Positions 12,231-23,949 of a stretch of 41,683 nucleotides of DNA are shown one piece after another; the first letter of the stretch is position 1; every line of letters begins with the position of its first letter. Made by a program: the position numbers and the translations under genes. Source of the DNA: Hymenoscyphus infarciens (Eukaryota; Ascomycota; Leotiomycetes; Helotiales; Helotiaceae); NCBI GenBank assembly GCA_001414345.1, contig LLCB01000411.1, forward strand, positions 1 through 41,683, written 5' to 3'. Under the pieces are notes generated by a model. It had not been told where the DNA came from. It was given only the letters and a program-made list of their open reading frames with translations, and made no database searches.

Positions 12231-12494
12231 CTAAGAGTGTTTTTTAATCTATATATATAGTAAGGTAATAGTAGTATATATAGTAGAACATTTAAGATAG
12301 ATAAGAATTTTTTTATAGAGGAATAGAGTAATATATAATAAATATTAAAAAGTTAACTAATATATGTTTTATAGAGTAGTAATCTATGTCTTACGACGAA
12401 TTATTAGTAGGTTATATATTTTATTATATACTCTAAGCCTAGCTAAGTTTATAAGATTAAAGCTCTATTAAAAGTTTAAAACTTTCTAAGAACT

Positions 12495-12910
12495 AAACCT
12501 ATAGTAAACTAAACTACCATAGTTAAGCTATAAACCCTTATATAATCTCTGATTTTCTCCTATTAAATTAAAAATCGGCTTCTATATAAGACACTTTAAA
12601 TATTTAATCTACTATCTATAAATACTAAAATATATCTAAAATAAGTTCTATAATAGAGTTAGATATATAGAGAATTTAGAATTATTTATATACCTTTTAG
12701 TTCGTCGTCTTCTTAATCCTTATACCTAATTACTACCTCTACTACTCTAAGGTTCCTAAACTATCTAAGAAGTAGTATCTATTATTTCTTAAGTCGCTGT
12801 TTTACTATCTACTTAGTAAGGTTAATAACTTTAAGATAACGAGCCTAGTTAAAGACTTTCTAGTAGTATTCTACCTCTTATACTCTCTACTTCCCTCTAT
12901 CTTATAATAA
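12495..12910 (+). pseudogene. RIP-degraded coding fragment
   Basis: About 135 codons in one frame, including YSKVPKLSKKQYLLFLKSL and SKVNNFKITSLVKDFLVVF (TAG read as lost Gln/Trp). Stops are mainly TAA/TAG. No domain was recognised. It is probably a further piece of the module A protein. Confidence 0.33.
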
Positions 12911-13560
12911 TAAATATATCCCTTATAACTATAACATATCTTTATTTATATAAAGTGTTACTATTATTATAAAACGTAGTCTAGCTAATACTTTATATTT
13001 AGACTTAATCTCCTTAGCTAGTAACTAACTTACTTATTTAATTATATAGTATATCTCTAGAGTATGTTTTTAGCTCTTACGATTTACTTATAAGGTTACT
13101 AGATTTCTATATTATTATAAACTACCTAGGGTATAAAAGATAAAATATAAAGCTAGTTTAAATTTAATAAACCTATCTAAAAGTATATAGTAGTCTTAGA
13201 TTTAGTAGCGAAGTTTAAGAGGTAGAGAAGGAAATTTCTTAAAAGTAGGTTTAGATTAGAGTTAAAGGCTAGTAATTTAATATAAAGATCTTTATAACGC
13301 CTTTGTTTTAAAAGCCTCCTTTTTTAATATAGAAGTTAGCTATTTAGATATACTAAAAGAATTAAGATATATTTATAGTCTTTATATCTAAGGAAAGACT
13401 ACTAAAGGCACTAGAATAGATAGTATAGAGTAGAGTAGAAAGGGAATTAGGGTTATATAAATTATACTAAGTGTCTTAGAGTTAGTATCTTATAGTATTT
13501 ATATTAGTATAGTAGTAAGCCTACCTTATATATTAAAGCCTATATAGCGGTATAGAGTTA
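12911..13560. other. Decayed right edge of module A
   Basis: About 650 bp before the next core repeats. Contains a purine-rich stretch at 13200-13280 and a short CG-bearing patch near 13540. No convincing frame or RNA gene was found. It could be the untranslated end of an element. Confidence 0.35.
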
Positions 13561-13574
13561 TTTTAGCAGTTTAC

Positions 13575-13710
13575 TTAATAAGTAAATCTAATACTTACTT
13601 TATTATAACTACATAAGTCTTATAAAAAAAAAAGTAAATCTAATACCTACTTTAATAAAAACATATAACTCTTACTAAAGATAAGTAAATCTAATACTTA
13701 CTTTACTAAA
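13575..13710. repeat. Three forward copies of the satellite core, about 51-bp spacing
   Basis: AGTAAATCTAATAC occurs at 13581, 13633 and 13684. The spacers between copies differ, one containing a run of ten A. The array marks the boundary between modules A and B. Confidence 0.75.
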
Positions 13711-13949
13711 AGAATCTTATTAAAGATTAGAAAAGCTAATACTTAGATATATATTTTAAAGTAATATAGATTACTTTAGTATAGTTAATAGTATTTAGAA
13801 TATTATACTATTACGATATCTTATTAGAAACCTACTTTAATATATATTATTTATACTATTTAAATCTTATAATATCTAATAATATTATCTTTTATATTAT
13901 TAGTATTTTAGTTAATATTATAATAATATTATAGTATACTAAGCTATAA

Positions 13950-15005
13950 TATTTAAGCTTTTTACCTTAGATTTTACTCTACTTCTTTTTAGTCTTATAT
14001 TTTAGCTTTATATAATATAACATATAATATAAAAAATATATAGCTAAATAGCTAGAATTATAGATCTATTTAAATATAGTATTTTAAAAAAAGAATTATA
14101 TAAATAGCTCTTAAATTAACCTAAATATTATAAGATTAAAAAGGTAGCCTATACGAGATAAAAACATGTCTAGAAATCTCTTAATACTAAGTACTAATTC
14201 AACGATAATAACGTTAGATTACTAGCTAGATTATAATAAACTAGTATATTAAATTCTACTAAGTTTTACTCTTTAATTATAAGTAAATATTAACTAAATT
14301 AATAAATAAAAATTATTTTAGTCTAATAAGTAAGTAATAAAAGAGTATATAGAAAAAGTATAAATAGCCTTATTTTAAGAAAAAGTAGGTTTTAGTACTT
14401 ACAAGTTATTAAAAGATATACTATATAATATTACAATATTATAATTGTATTATAGCGTATTTAGATACGTACTACTAGGATATTATAATAATATATTAAT
14501 CTAAAATACTATAGTATTTTATTATAATAATACTATCGACTATACTAGATTACCTAAAATATTAAACTTCTAGTTAGTTATAAATATATAATATACTTTA
14601 GAGATTTATAATAGTACTTCTTCTTAAACACTTATACTAAAAACGTATACTTAAAATTAGATAAAACTTAGTACTTTTTAAAGCTTAATTACTAAGAAAG
14701 TAGGTTTATAAAGTAGAATTAACCTTTTTATATAGTATATACACGTTTAAAGTACTACTTTTATTAAAAAGTAAAATAGAATTATATATTTTTTTACTAT
14801 TAATATTAAAATTAGATAGGAAAGGCTTTGTTTTAGGCGAAATAAGTATTAGTAAGACTATATTAATAGGCTCTGTTTTAGTAAGATCTACTAACACTTA
14901 TATACCTAGGAAGAAGTATCTTACTCTCTTAATATCTCTGTAATAGGTGTTTAATATTATTATAAATTTTAGAAGAGAATAATAATTTCTCCTACTTATT
15001 AGCTA
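13950..15005 (-). pseudogene. RIP-degraded minus-strand relic
   Basis: Read leftwards from about 15003, one frame runs about 350 codons. It includes a 63-codon stop-free stretch (14897 to 14706) that starts at a GTG and reads VDLTKTEPINIVLLILISPK. The frame continues on both sides through stops that fit lost Gln/Trp (upstream RRNYYSLLKF; downstream SNQALKSTKFYLILS). It is therefore one part of a longer decayed frame, not a small gene. No domain was recognised. It is divergent from the plus-strand relics to its right, as in module C. Confidence 0.45.
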
Positions 15006-15234
15006 TAGGTTATCAAAGGAGGCTAAATTATATAAGAATTTTGAGCTATTACTTTAACCTACTCTCGTTTAGCGTAAGTACTATATATAGCTCTATATAT
15101 GTTTACTTCTTAGAGAATATAAAGAGTAGAGGAAACTAGTTAAAAGATAATAATAATAGTTAAATATTAAAAATAAGAGTAGGTAAGAGTTTATTTAAGC
15201 TACTAGATAACTAATAATTCTAGGTGGAATTTAA

Positions 15235-15720
15235 TAAAGTTATCTAATAAATAAGTTTAAAATAAACCTTATAGTCTTTGGTTATAAGAAAGGTGCTTTA
15301 CTAAGGTATAATAAGTCTATAACTATTGCTTATCTTATCTCTTATAATATCTCTAAGTATAATCTTATAATAGCGTTATAATCGAATAAATTATATATAA
15401 AAAGAAATCTTATAAGAAATAAAGTCTCTAAGGCTACTAGCGTAACTACTAACTACTAGGCTACTAGTATAGCGAACTAATAAACTATAGAAGTTAGAAG
15501 TGTTAGAGAAATAAAAAGAGGAAAGAGGTATGGTATTATATTAAACGTTAGTAACCCCCTTCTCTCTAATTAAGCTAAAAGTATAAAAAGGTATATAGTA
15601 AATATTATAGATTAAAGTAATAGAAACTCTTAGCTAGTACTCTTACTTGTCTTCTTAGGTATAGGGTTAGGAAAGAGGACCTTAGTATAAGCGATTAGAC
15701 CTTTAGATTCCTTTATATTA
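15235..15720 (+). pseudogene. RIP-degraded coding fragment, Tyr/Gln/Lys-rich
   Basis: A frame of about 160 codons reads NKPYSLW, then a Gln/Tyr-rich stretch and a basic NKKRKEVWYYIKR at 15510-15550. Several stops fit lost Gln. The tryptophan TGG codons at two places are intact. The family is not recognised, and frame choice rests on composition. Confidence 0.33.
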
Positions 15721-16137
15721 GTTTAACGTCGACGTGCTTATAATACTAGATAATGTTAATAAGCTTAAACTAATATTTTATCTAGCTCTCCTTTTCTTTA
15801 TATATATATCTATTACTATTAATAAGCTCTAGAGAAGGTAGATAGGGTAATTAAAGTTAGTAAGCTATTCTTATACTTAATTACTAGAGGTAATTTAGAG
15901 GTAGAGGACTAGATTTTATAATAAGCCTTACTATCTAATAAGAGTAAGATATAATAGTACCTAGCCTTAAAAATGTTATCTATATAGGTTTCTAAGAAAT
16001 TAGCAATATCTAAAGCTTATTTAATATAAGTAAGTAAACAATTTATTTAACTAATACTCTACTAAGTAAGTCTTAGCTTTTACTTAGTTAGTAGAAGAGT
16101 AGAGAGGAAATTGTTAACTTTATATAAAGTAGATTTA
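15721..16137. other. Decayed spacer upstream of the long module B frame
   Basis: About 400 bp with no clear frame. It could contain the original 5' region of the following relic, but no promoter motif can be supported. Confidence 0.3.
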
Positions 16138-16155
16138 TGATTTTAGTATATAATA

Positions 16156-16300
16156 GAATTATTATTATAATAGCTATAGGAATTATTATTATAATAGATG
16201 TTAAAATTATTATTATAATAGTAGTAGGAATTATTATTATAATAGATATTAGAATTATTATTATAATAAATGTTAGAATTATTATTATAATAAATATAAA
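16156..16300 (+). repeat. 24-bp minisatellite, six copies, in frame
   Basis: Copies of GAATTATTATTATAATAG plus six bases start at 16156, 16180, 16204, 16228, 16252 and 16276. The 24-bp period keeps frame with the downstream relic, giving ELLLQQ-like octads once TAA/TAG are taken as lost Gln. The stop-free translation in another frame (Ile-rich) is a by-product. Confidence 0.85.
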
Positions 16301-18275
16301 TAGAACTTTTATCTTAATATAAATTTAGTTTATTAGAATAGGTAGAATAAAACGAATTAGTAGAGAAGAGTATTTATAGGTAGTTTTATAAGCTATATAA
16401 TATCTAGAGACGCTTTAAAAGAGAGCCGAAGAGTTAATTAGTAGCGTACTTAGCAAATATAGAAGAGAAGAGTTACTCTATAGTACGTTTTAAGAGTATA
16501 TTACAACGAAATTTTATAAGAGTTAGAGGTAGTTTTTATAAGGTGCTTATTAGGTATAATCTAATAACTTATAGTAGAATAAGAATATATATAATTATTA
16601 ACCTAGAGCTACTTAGAATATTTAAGAAGAGTAAGGCTATATGTTATAAGATTAAGCTTAAAAGCCTCTTCTCTAATACTAGGTAGGCGTCTATTTATAG
16701 ATTAAAACTTATTAATTAAATTCTAGATCTTATATATCTATATTCTTAGTACTCTATTATAAATAGTATTATTAGAATTATATATACTATATTAACTAGA
16801 GTAATAGTAGATCTTTTAAAATTCGAATCTTATACTTAGAGTAAGTTAAAGATACTAGAATTTAGTATTCTAAGTCTATACTAAGGGAAAAAGTAACCGA
16901 AATCGTAAGCGATTAATAGAATTAATATAAAGTATAAGAGATTAGGATTAAGAGTAGAAAGCGATAGATAGCTTTACCTTCCCTACTCTATATTATACTA
17001 GCCTTATCTAGACACCTAGAGTATTCTCTCTAACTTTACTTTAATAACCTAGAATATTTCAATCTTATAACTCCTAGTTTCCTACTTATAATTAAAAGTC
17101 GGTTTATTTATTTAGTAATATTCTTACTTATTTATAATATTAACTCTTATTATAGGCCTATCTTTATTATATTACGTATTACAAATCACTTCTTTAATAC
17201 GTATTTTAAAGATATAGTATATAAGGTATTATTTCTACTTATAATACTAGTAGTATACTTTCTAAACTTATATTAATTTGTTACTAGGAATAATAAATTA
17301 ACTAGAAAGAATTAAAAACTCGCTTAGCAACTATAAATATAATATACTAGATAATACTACTAACCTAGCTCGTAGGCTTAAGAGGCGGGGCCTATTATAC
17401 TTTAATACTAAGCTTTAGAGAGAGAATAGTTATATTATTAAAGCTAAAGCTAAAGCTAAGCTATCTACTTATATAAGCTCTTATAATACCTGAACTAACA
17501 ATATATAGAATAATAATATTAGTAAGAATAATAAGAAAGTAGATTATTAGGTTTTATATTTTATAATACCTCTTACTTATATCTGCCTAGTTAGAAGACA
17601 ACTAGAGTATATTAGAAACGTGTAATCTCATATAACTAGCTTAGAAAAGAAAGTATATAAGTTTACGCTAATTAAGGCTATAGTAAACACCTAGGTTTTA
17701 GTTCTATTTATATAACTTAGCCTTGAATAACGAAAGGTTCTTACTTTAGAAGATATTTATCTCCTTAATATTAATAAAGACGAACTGACTTTATATAATC
17801 TAGTAGATATATCTATTTTAAAACTATGCTAAGAGGTTTCTACTATTTATACTAAAAAATACTATAACTTGATCTTTATAATAGTTATTATAATAAAAGA
17901 TATTACTTCATAGCTAGCACTAGTTAATAGTAATAATATAAAGGCTTCTCTATATATCGAAAAAATTAAAGCGTTTACTATAATTAATAATAAACATTTT
18001 AATACTACTATCTAAACTCTTCTTAAAACTAAGTTAATTTATTTATTTAGCTCTATAGCTAATAAGGCTTTTAAGAAATACACCTATACTAACTCTATAA
18101 GAAAGCGTTATTAGAAAGCCGAAGCTTATAAGAAAGTATATAATGATTTAATAATAGAAGATTACGATCTAAGAGTCTTATATCTTATCTTCTTTATAAA
18201 AGACTACTCTTTTATATAGAAAACGGACGTATACTCTACTACTATTAGTTACTTTAAATTCAACGCTAGAGCTAC

Positions 18276-18370
18276 TATGTCTAAAGCCGCTATATCTAGA
18301 GCTGCTAAGTCTAGAGCTGCTAAGTTTAGAGCCGCTGAGTTTAGAGCTACTAAGTCTAGAGCTACTAGTA
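18276..18370 (+). repeat. 15-bp in-frame repeats encoding RAAKS-like peptides
   Basis: Five to six copies of a 15-bp unit (TCTAGAGCTGCTAAG and variants) encode S-R-A-A-K with variants F-R-A-A-E and S-R-A-T. They lie inside the long module B frame just before its Lys-rich tail. The Ala/Lys/Arg composition resembles histone H1-like tails in general character only. Confidence 0.75.
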
Positions 18371-18684
18371 AGCCTTTAATAACTAAGAAACTTATAAAAG
18401 CTAAGAAGGCTAAGAAAATTAAAAGAGAAGGCTCTTCTTAACTAAGGGGTTGCTTAAGAAAGTATAAGGTTTTTAAGATCGAAGACGCCTTTAAGACTAT
18501 TAGTCTTTAACTTAACGTTTAAGAATCTTACTTTTTAGAAGAGTAACGTTAAATTCTTATTAATAGACTTACTATTACTTTTAACTAAGAAGAACTTACC
18601 TCTTAGCTCTTAAATAGTAAGTTTACTCTAGAAACTATTCTGTTCTTATATTATTTTAATTTTATTAGGCTTTAAATAAGATTA

Positions 18685-19219
18685 TAAAAGACTAGCACTT
18701 AATAGTCTAGTTAGCTCTCCTACTGAATTTAGGCTTTTTAGTAATAGCTTTCTTAACTATTCTATTCTAGCAGTTTTTAAGACATAGGCTATAATTCTAG
18801 ATTAGCTTATAGCTAAACCTTCTAGTAATCTTAAAGATTCTACTATATAAAAGCTATTAGATAAAGAAATTAGTAAGTCTTAGGACAAGTATACTAGTAA
18901 CCCTGTTATTAAGGACTAGTCTATTACTACTATAGCTAAAAAATCATTAGATAACTATATTACTACGCTAGTTGTTAAGGAACCTAATATAATGAATATA
19001 TTAAATAGCGGTTAGTCTTTAAGTTAGTAAGTAGTTGTACTAGAATTAGAGGATCTATTTAAGCCTATTAGTAATAATCCCTCTACTATTAAAAAGCTAA
19101 TCGCAGTTACTATAGCTATAGACTCTATAAGTAAAGGATCTATTAAAAGCGTTTTTAGAAGCGATAATTCTAATAATAACATTACTAGTAAGAGAAAAGG
19201 TAGTATAAAGAAAGCTTAA
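18685..19219 (+). pseudogene. RIP-degraded C-terminal relic, one base out of the preceding frame
   Basis: About 178 codons: SSPTEFRLFSNSFL near 18715, then DKEISKS, SNPVIKD, IAKKSLDNYITTLVVKEPN, LELEDLFKPISNNPSTIKKL and a terminal RKGSIKKA followed by TAA at 19217. Ser/Lys/Asn-rich and hydrophilic. It follows the 845-codon relic directly, so it may be its last exon, a frameshifted tail or a separate small protein. Confidence 0.48.
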
Positions 19220-19761
19220 CTATTTATATATAAACGTAATAGTTTTAAGAACTATTTAAATAATCCTTTATCTAAGCGTCTCTAAAAGACAACTATATTA
19301 GTAGTACTAACTTATTCTAGATATCTACGTAGGTAGTAATAACTATACTAAAGTGTAAGTGTCTTACTTTTGCTATAGTTCCTTAACTAAGGCTCTATTT
19401 ATAGGATAATTAAGATATTTAAGTTATTATAGTTATAGAATATCTCTATTTTTTAATTTTTTTCTTAAGTAGAGGTACTTTTTAAATATTATTACTAGGG
19501 AGTTATTTCTATTAAATTTAACTATTTTTAAGTAGGATTAATTATATCTTATTATAAGGAGTAATAGAGGCTTAGGAAATGTAAGAGGTATAGACCTAGG
19601 AAAATAGATAAAATTAAATAAGATAAACGTAAACTTTATATTTATCTCTTTTATCTCTATTACACTCTCTTATCTTAGAAGTAATAATCTTAAGAATAGA
19701 GTAAAATAATTCTTAAGAAAAGGTAAGTCTTTATCTTCTAATTCTAAAGTAGTAAGTAGGT
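19220..19761. other. Spacer before the minisatellite cluster
   Basis: About 540 bp. A few CpG remain at 19250-19330. No convincing frame, RNA gene or core repeat was found. Confidence 0.35.
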
Positions 19762-19975
19762 TTGAATTTTACTAGCTTACCTATGAATTTTACTAGCTTA
19801 TCTATGAATTTTACTAGCTTACCTATGAATTTTGCTAGCTTACTTGTGAATTTTACTAGCTTATTTATGAATTTTACTAGCTTATCTATGAATTTTACTA
19901 GCTTATCTATGAATTTTACTAGCTTACTCGTCGACTTTACTAGCTTACTTATCGATTTTACTAGCTTACTTACTA
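19762..19975. repeat. 21-bp minisatellite, about 10 copies
   Basis: GAATTTTACTAGCTTAC(C/T)TAT repeats every 21 bp from 19764. The forward translation is a stop-free seven-residue repeat (MNFTSLP and variants), but nothing coding extends on either side. I treat the open frame as a property of the repeat. The same ACTAGCTTACTT core returns at 21240-21480. Confidence 0.9.
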
Positions 19976-19984
19976 AAATAGCTA

Positions 19985-20925
19985 GAATTAAGTAAATCTA
20001 ATACTTCTTTTTTAAAAATATAAAGAATTAAGTAAATCTAATACTCTTTTTAATAAAAAATAGAAGAATTAAGTAAATCTAATACTCTTTTTAATAAAAA
20101 ATAGAAGAATTAAGTAAATCTAATACTCTTTTTTAAAAATATAAAGAATTAAGTAAATCTAATACTCTTTTTAATAAAAAATAGAAGAATTAAGTAAATC
20201 TAATACTCTTTTTTAAAAATATAAAGAATTAAGTAAATCTAATACTCTTTTTAATAAAAAGTATAAGAATTAAGTAAATCTAATACTCTTTTTAATAAAA
20301 AATAGAAGAATTAAGTAAATCTAATACTCTTTTTAATAAAAATAAAGAATAAGTAAATTAATACTTCTTTTTTAAAAATATAAAGAATTAAGTAAATCTA
20401 ATACTCTTTTTAATAAAAAATAAAAGAATTAAGTAAATCTAATACTCTTTTTAATAAAAAATAAAGAATTAAGTAAATTTAATACTCTTTTTTAAAAATA
20501 TAAAGAATTAAGTAAATCTAATACTCTTTTTAATAAAAAATAGAAGAATTAAGTAAATCTAATACTCTTTTTTAAAAATATAAAGAATTAAGTAAATTTA
20601 ATACTCTTTTTAATAAAGAGTAAAAGAAATAAGTAAATCTAATACTCTTTTTAATTAAAAATAAAAGAATTAAGTAAATCTAATACTCTTTTTTATAAAA
20701 AATAGAAGAATTAAGTAAATCTAATACTCTTTTTAATAAAAAGTAAAAGAATTAAGTAAATTTAATACTCTTTTTAATAAAAAGTAAAAGAATTAAGTAA
20801 ATCTAATACTTTTTTTAATAAAAAGTAAAAGAATTAAGTAAATCTAATACTCTTTTTAATAAGAAATAAAAGAATTAAGTAAATCTAATACTTCTTTTTT
20901 TTAAAATAGAAAGAATTAAAAATTA
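19985..20925. repeat. About 40-bp satellite array, about 23 copies, forward core
   Basis: Each 39-42 bp unit has AATTAAGTAAATCTAATACT followed by CTTTTT and an A-rich linker of slightly variable length. Core copies start about every 40 bp from 19992 to 20877. The core is almost invariant while the linker varies, the reverse of what uniform RIP or drift would give. Confidence 0.92.
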
Positions 20926-20929
20926 ATCT

Positions 20930-21160
20930 TTTCTAGGGATTTCTAATTTCTAGAGATTTCTAATTTCTAGGGATTTCTAATTTCTAGGGATTTCTAATTT
21001 CTAGGGATTTCTTTCTAGAGATTTTACTTTCTTTTCTTAAAATTTAATACTCTTTTAATATAAATTTACTACTCTTTCTAATAAGAATTAACTAAATCTA
21101 ATACTTTTTTTAATAAAAAGTAAAAAAAGTTAAGTAAAGCTAATACTTCTTTTTTAAAAA
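20930..21160. repeat. 17-bp minisatellite and degenerate core copies
   Basis: CTAGGGATTTCTAATTT repeats every 17 bp, with CTAG at 20933, 20950, 20967, 20984 and 21001. Two or three degenerate satellite-core copies follow (for example AACTAAATCTAATAC near 21088). Confidence 0.85.
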
Positions 21161-21224
21161 ATATAAATTAGAAATCTCTAAAACTTTTAATAAAACTATC
21201 TTTTATTAGAATTAGTTACTTCTA

Positions 21225-21485
21225 TCTTTTTTAGTAAGTATGTTTTACTAGTCTAGTTATTAATTTTACTAGCTTATTTACTAATCTTAATAGCTTACTT
21301 GTTAAATATACTAGCTTACTTAGTATACTTATTTATTAATTTACTAGCTTATATATATTTACTAGCTTACTTATTATTTTACTAGCTTACTTGTTAAATT
21401 TACTAGCTTACTTGTTATTTTACTAGCTTACTTGTTAAATTTACTAGCTTACTTGTTATTTTACTAGCTTACTTATTAAATTTAC
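21225..21485. repeat. 20/21-bp minisatellite related to the 21-bp array
   Basis: TTTACTAGCTTACTTGTTAAA and a 20-bp variant with TTATTTTACTAGC alternate from about 21240 to 21480. The unit lengths 20 and 21 break any frame, so this block is not coding. It mirrors the array at 19762 across the 40-bp satellite. Confidence 0.82.
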
Positions 21486-21489
21486 TATC

Positions 21490-22907
21490 TTACTCTCTAC
21501 TATAGTAGATCTACGAGTAGTAACTATATATATTATATATAGCTAAAATCTATATTTTTAGCTTATTATAAAATATATTCTATTCTCTTATAATTCTAAT
21601 ATCTACATTCTTAGCTTCTTTTAAAATATATCTTTAGTAGATTCTAGAAAAGCTTGTTATAAATATATTATTAAATACCCTTATCTCTTACTATTCTTAA
21701 GTTATACTTATCTTAAACTGTTTTCTAATCTAGTATACTATAAATAAGCTTGATTTTCTGTTTTAAAAACTCTAATTCCTATTCCTTCTTATTAAGTATT
21801 TTTATCTTCAACTTATAGCTACTCCTACCTCTTATAGCTTTATAACTTATAAACACCTTAGCGATTATTCTCTTATGTCTAGTAAGTACTCTATTTACTA
21901 TATAACCTTATTATCGAGTTAGCGTACTACTTAGATTACTAGTTAAGTTAGAAGTCTAGTTAGAAGTCTAATTAGAGGTTTAACTAGCGGTCTAATTAAG
22001 AGTACTATATATAGAATAAGAGGATAGCCTAGAAAGGTCTTATATTCTATACTATTAAAGCAATAAGTTTCTTACTCTATCCTAGCTAGCTTTAAATAAT
22101 AGAATTAGTAAATTTAACATCTTTGTCTAAGTATTGAAGATATTAAACCTAAGCTACTTTCGCTTATAGAGCTTAAAGAAGGTTATTCTATTCTTTATAC
22201 CTCTTAAACCCGATTATCTAGCTATATCTATATTATCGCGGTTAGCTATTATAAATATTATATTATAACTAAGCTAGCTAAGTCTCTCTACTTATTAAAT
22301 AATTAGTAGATGATTAGATAGAAGTTATTATAACACGTATAATATCGAAGTATTTAGACTTTGCTTATATAATAACCTTTGCTTACTAAGAAAATTCTTA
22401 CTCTTACTAAGTAATAGCTTTCTAGATATACTCTCTTATCTCTAGTATATCTATATTATCTAAGCCTTAAGAGTATAAAGGTAGGTTCTAAAATATTTCT
22501 AGTTAAGATTTACTTTCTTATAAAGCTTAATCTCTTAGTACTCTCTTTTCTTCTATAATTAGTAGCTAGTAGTAATAAGCTATCTATCTAACCCCTTAAC
22601 CTTTAGATATTAGATTATTAGGGTTTTTTAACTAATTATTAATACCTTTATACTTTTCTAGTATATCTTCTACTATCTTAGCCTAAAATAAACCCTAGCT
22701 AGTTATACTTCTATTTCTTAATACTTAGTATACTAGTATCTTCTTCCTCGCCTCTCTAAACAACTTATTAGGATTAATTCTATCTTAAAAGATATTATTA
22801 ATATCTACTACCTTATATTATTTATAAATTTCCTCTAACTCTTTATTTAACTTATTAACTACTACTCTTATATATTACTTAACCTCTTTAGAAAGACCGT
22901 AGGTACG
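21490..22907 (-). pseudogene. Long minus-strand RIP-degraded relic, Gln/Glu/Lys-rich
   Basis: Read leftwards from 22907, one frame holds for about 470 codons. It starts RTYGLSKEVK, then VVVNKLNKELEEIYK, FREARKKILVY, IEEKRVLRD, IDILEIREYI and YRYS, and runs to FKTENQAYL and TTRRSTIVESKIVN near the end. Nearly all stops fit lost Gln, so the original was very Gln-rich, with a near-repeat LNL-LDF-LDF-LN in the 21940-21980 region. Coiled-coil character is likely. No domain was recognised. It is divergent from the large plus-strand relic of the same module. Confidence 0.55.
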
Positions 22908-23949
22908 TGTACTTATATAGGAGGGTATAGAATCGTTTATAATATTAGAAGAGTTTCGTTCTAGAGTTTAGTTACTAGATCTTAAATCATTTATTATAGA
23001 GGATGCTTAGTTTATAAAGATAGATTATAGGTTATTTATAGTAGGTAATTTTAAACGTGTTATTAATTTAAAGAGAGATATAATTTATAATAAGAAAGCT
23101 ATCTAAGAGAAGAGAGAAGAGGTACTTTAAATCTATTTTTTAAAAATAGAGCGGAAAAATAGCTAATAGTATATCTCTAGTACTATCTCTTACTTCTATA
23201 GATTCGATTATAGTTACCCTTAGAATACTATTAGAATATAGCTAGATTTACTTATAAGATAGAATATATTAAACCTAGTTAAATATTATCTATATTTCTA
23301 CTTCGTTCTAGTATATATATATGTACTAGTATAGTAAAGAAATAGTAAAGTAAATTAAATAAAAGCAGAGTAGTTTTTAACAGTGACTAGGTACTTAGAA
23401 AGTAGTATAGACTTTAACCTTTACTTAAGTAAACTTATATGTCTAAAGTACTAAGGTATATAAGTTAGAGCCTAATTTTCTATAGCCCACCTTCTTATAA
23501 GAGGAGCGAGAGGCGCTAAAATAATTAGATAATCTATAGGATATACTTAATACTACTTAAACTATTACTAGAATCTAAAAAAAGTAAATATATAGAATGA
23601 CTATAGTAACTCTATACTACTTCTTTCCCCTCTTCTATTACTACTTTTAAAGCTACTAGGTATACTTTTCTATACTTTATACCTAAATCCTACTTTTAGT
23701 AGTACTAATTAAATCTCTATAATATCGAGCACCGATTATACTATCTATTATAAGTTAAAATAGCTAATATATATTAAGGAAAGCATATATAGACAGCGAG
23801 CTTACTATTATAATTTAAAACTAGATCGTAAAGTAAGAGGAGTATTTCGTATAAAAGTTTAGATAAGGCTTTAAATAGTAGAGCTAAGTAATTAATAATA
23901 TTTAGAAATAAAAGCTTATTATAAATAGATTTAACTAAGCTAAAATAAC
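22908..23949. other. Intergenic region between divergent relics of module C
   Basis: About 1 kb with no dominant frame. It keeps some non-RIP words (for example TAACAGTGACTAGG at 23380 and TATAGCCCACC at 23481). If both neighbours were genes, this would be their shared upstream region, but no promoter element can be shown. Confidence 0.4.

Larger units (their letters stand above)
16138..18675 (+). pseudogene. Long RIP-degraded ORF relic (about 845 codons) with N- and C-terminal peptide repeats
   Basis: One frame can be followed without shift from 16138 to 18675. It begins with six 8-residue repeats encoded by a 24-bp minisatellite (ELLL followed by two TAA/TAG codons that fit Gln-Gln). It continues through REPKS, EEKSYSIVRFKSILQRNFIR (16440-16515), LARRLKRRGLLYFNTK (about 17370), EDIYLLNINKDELTLYNLV (about 17745) and KAEAYKKVYNDLIIEDYD (about 18115). 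It ends in RAAKS-type repeats (18280-18360) and a Lys-rich tail (KKLIKAKKAKKIKREG). Stops are TAA/TAG, as expected from Gln/Trp under RIP. The basic tail suggests nucleic-acid contact. No catalytic motif or family was recognised. Confidence 0.55.

Noticed and set aside
14706..14897. 63-codon minus-strand open frame as a small gene
   Set aside because: It starts at a GTG directly after an in-frame TAA, and the same frame continues as protein-like sequence on both sides. It is a stop-free stretch of a larger RIP-degraded relic.
16137..16322. 61-codon Ile-rich plus-strand open frame
   Set aside because: It is the translation of a 24-bp minisatellite in the wrong phase. The phase one base later joins the downstream 845-codon relic.
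19762..19995. 77-codon MNFTSLP-repeat open frame as a gene
   Set aside because: A 21-bp repeat lacking stops in one frame gives this automatically. No coding-like sequence flanks it, and related units at 21240-21480 alternate 20 and 21 bp and break frame.
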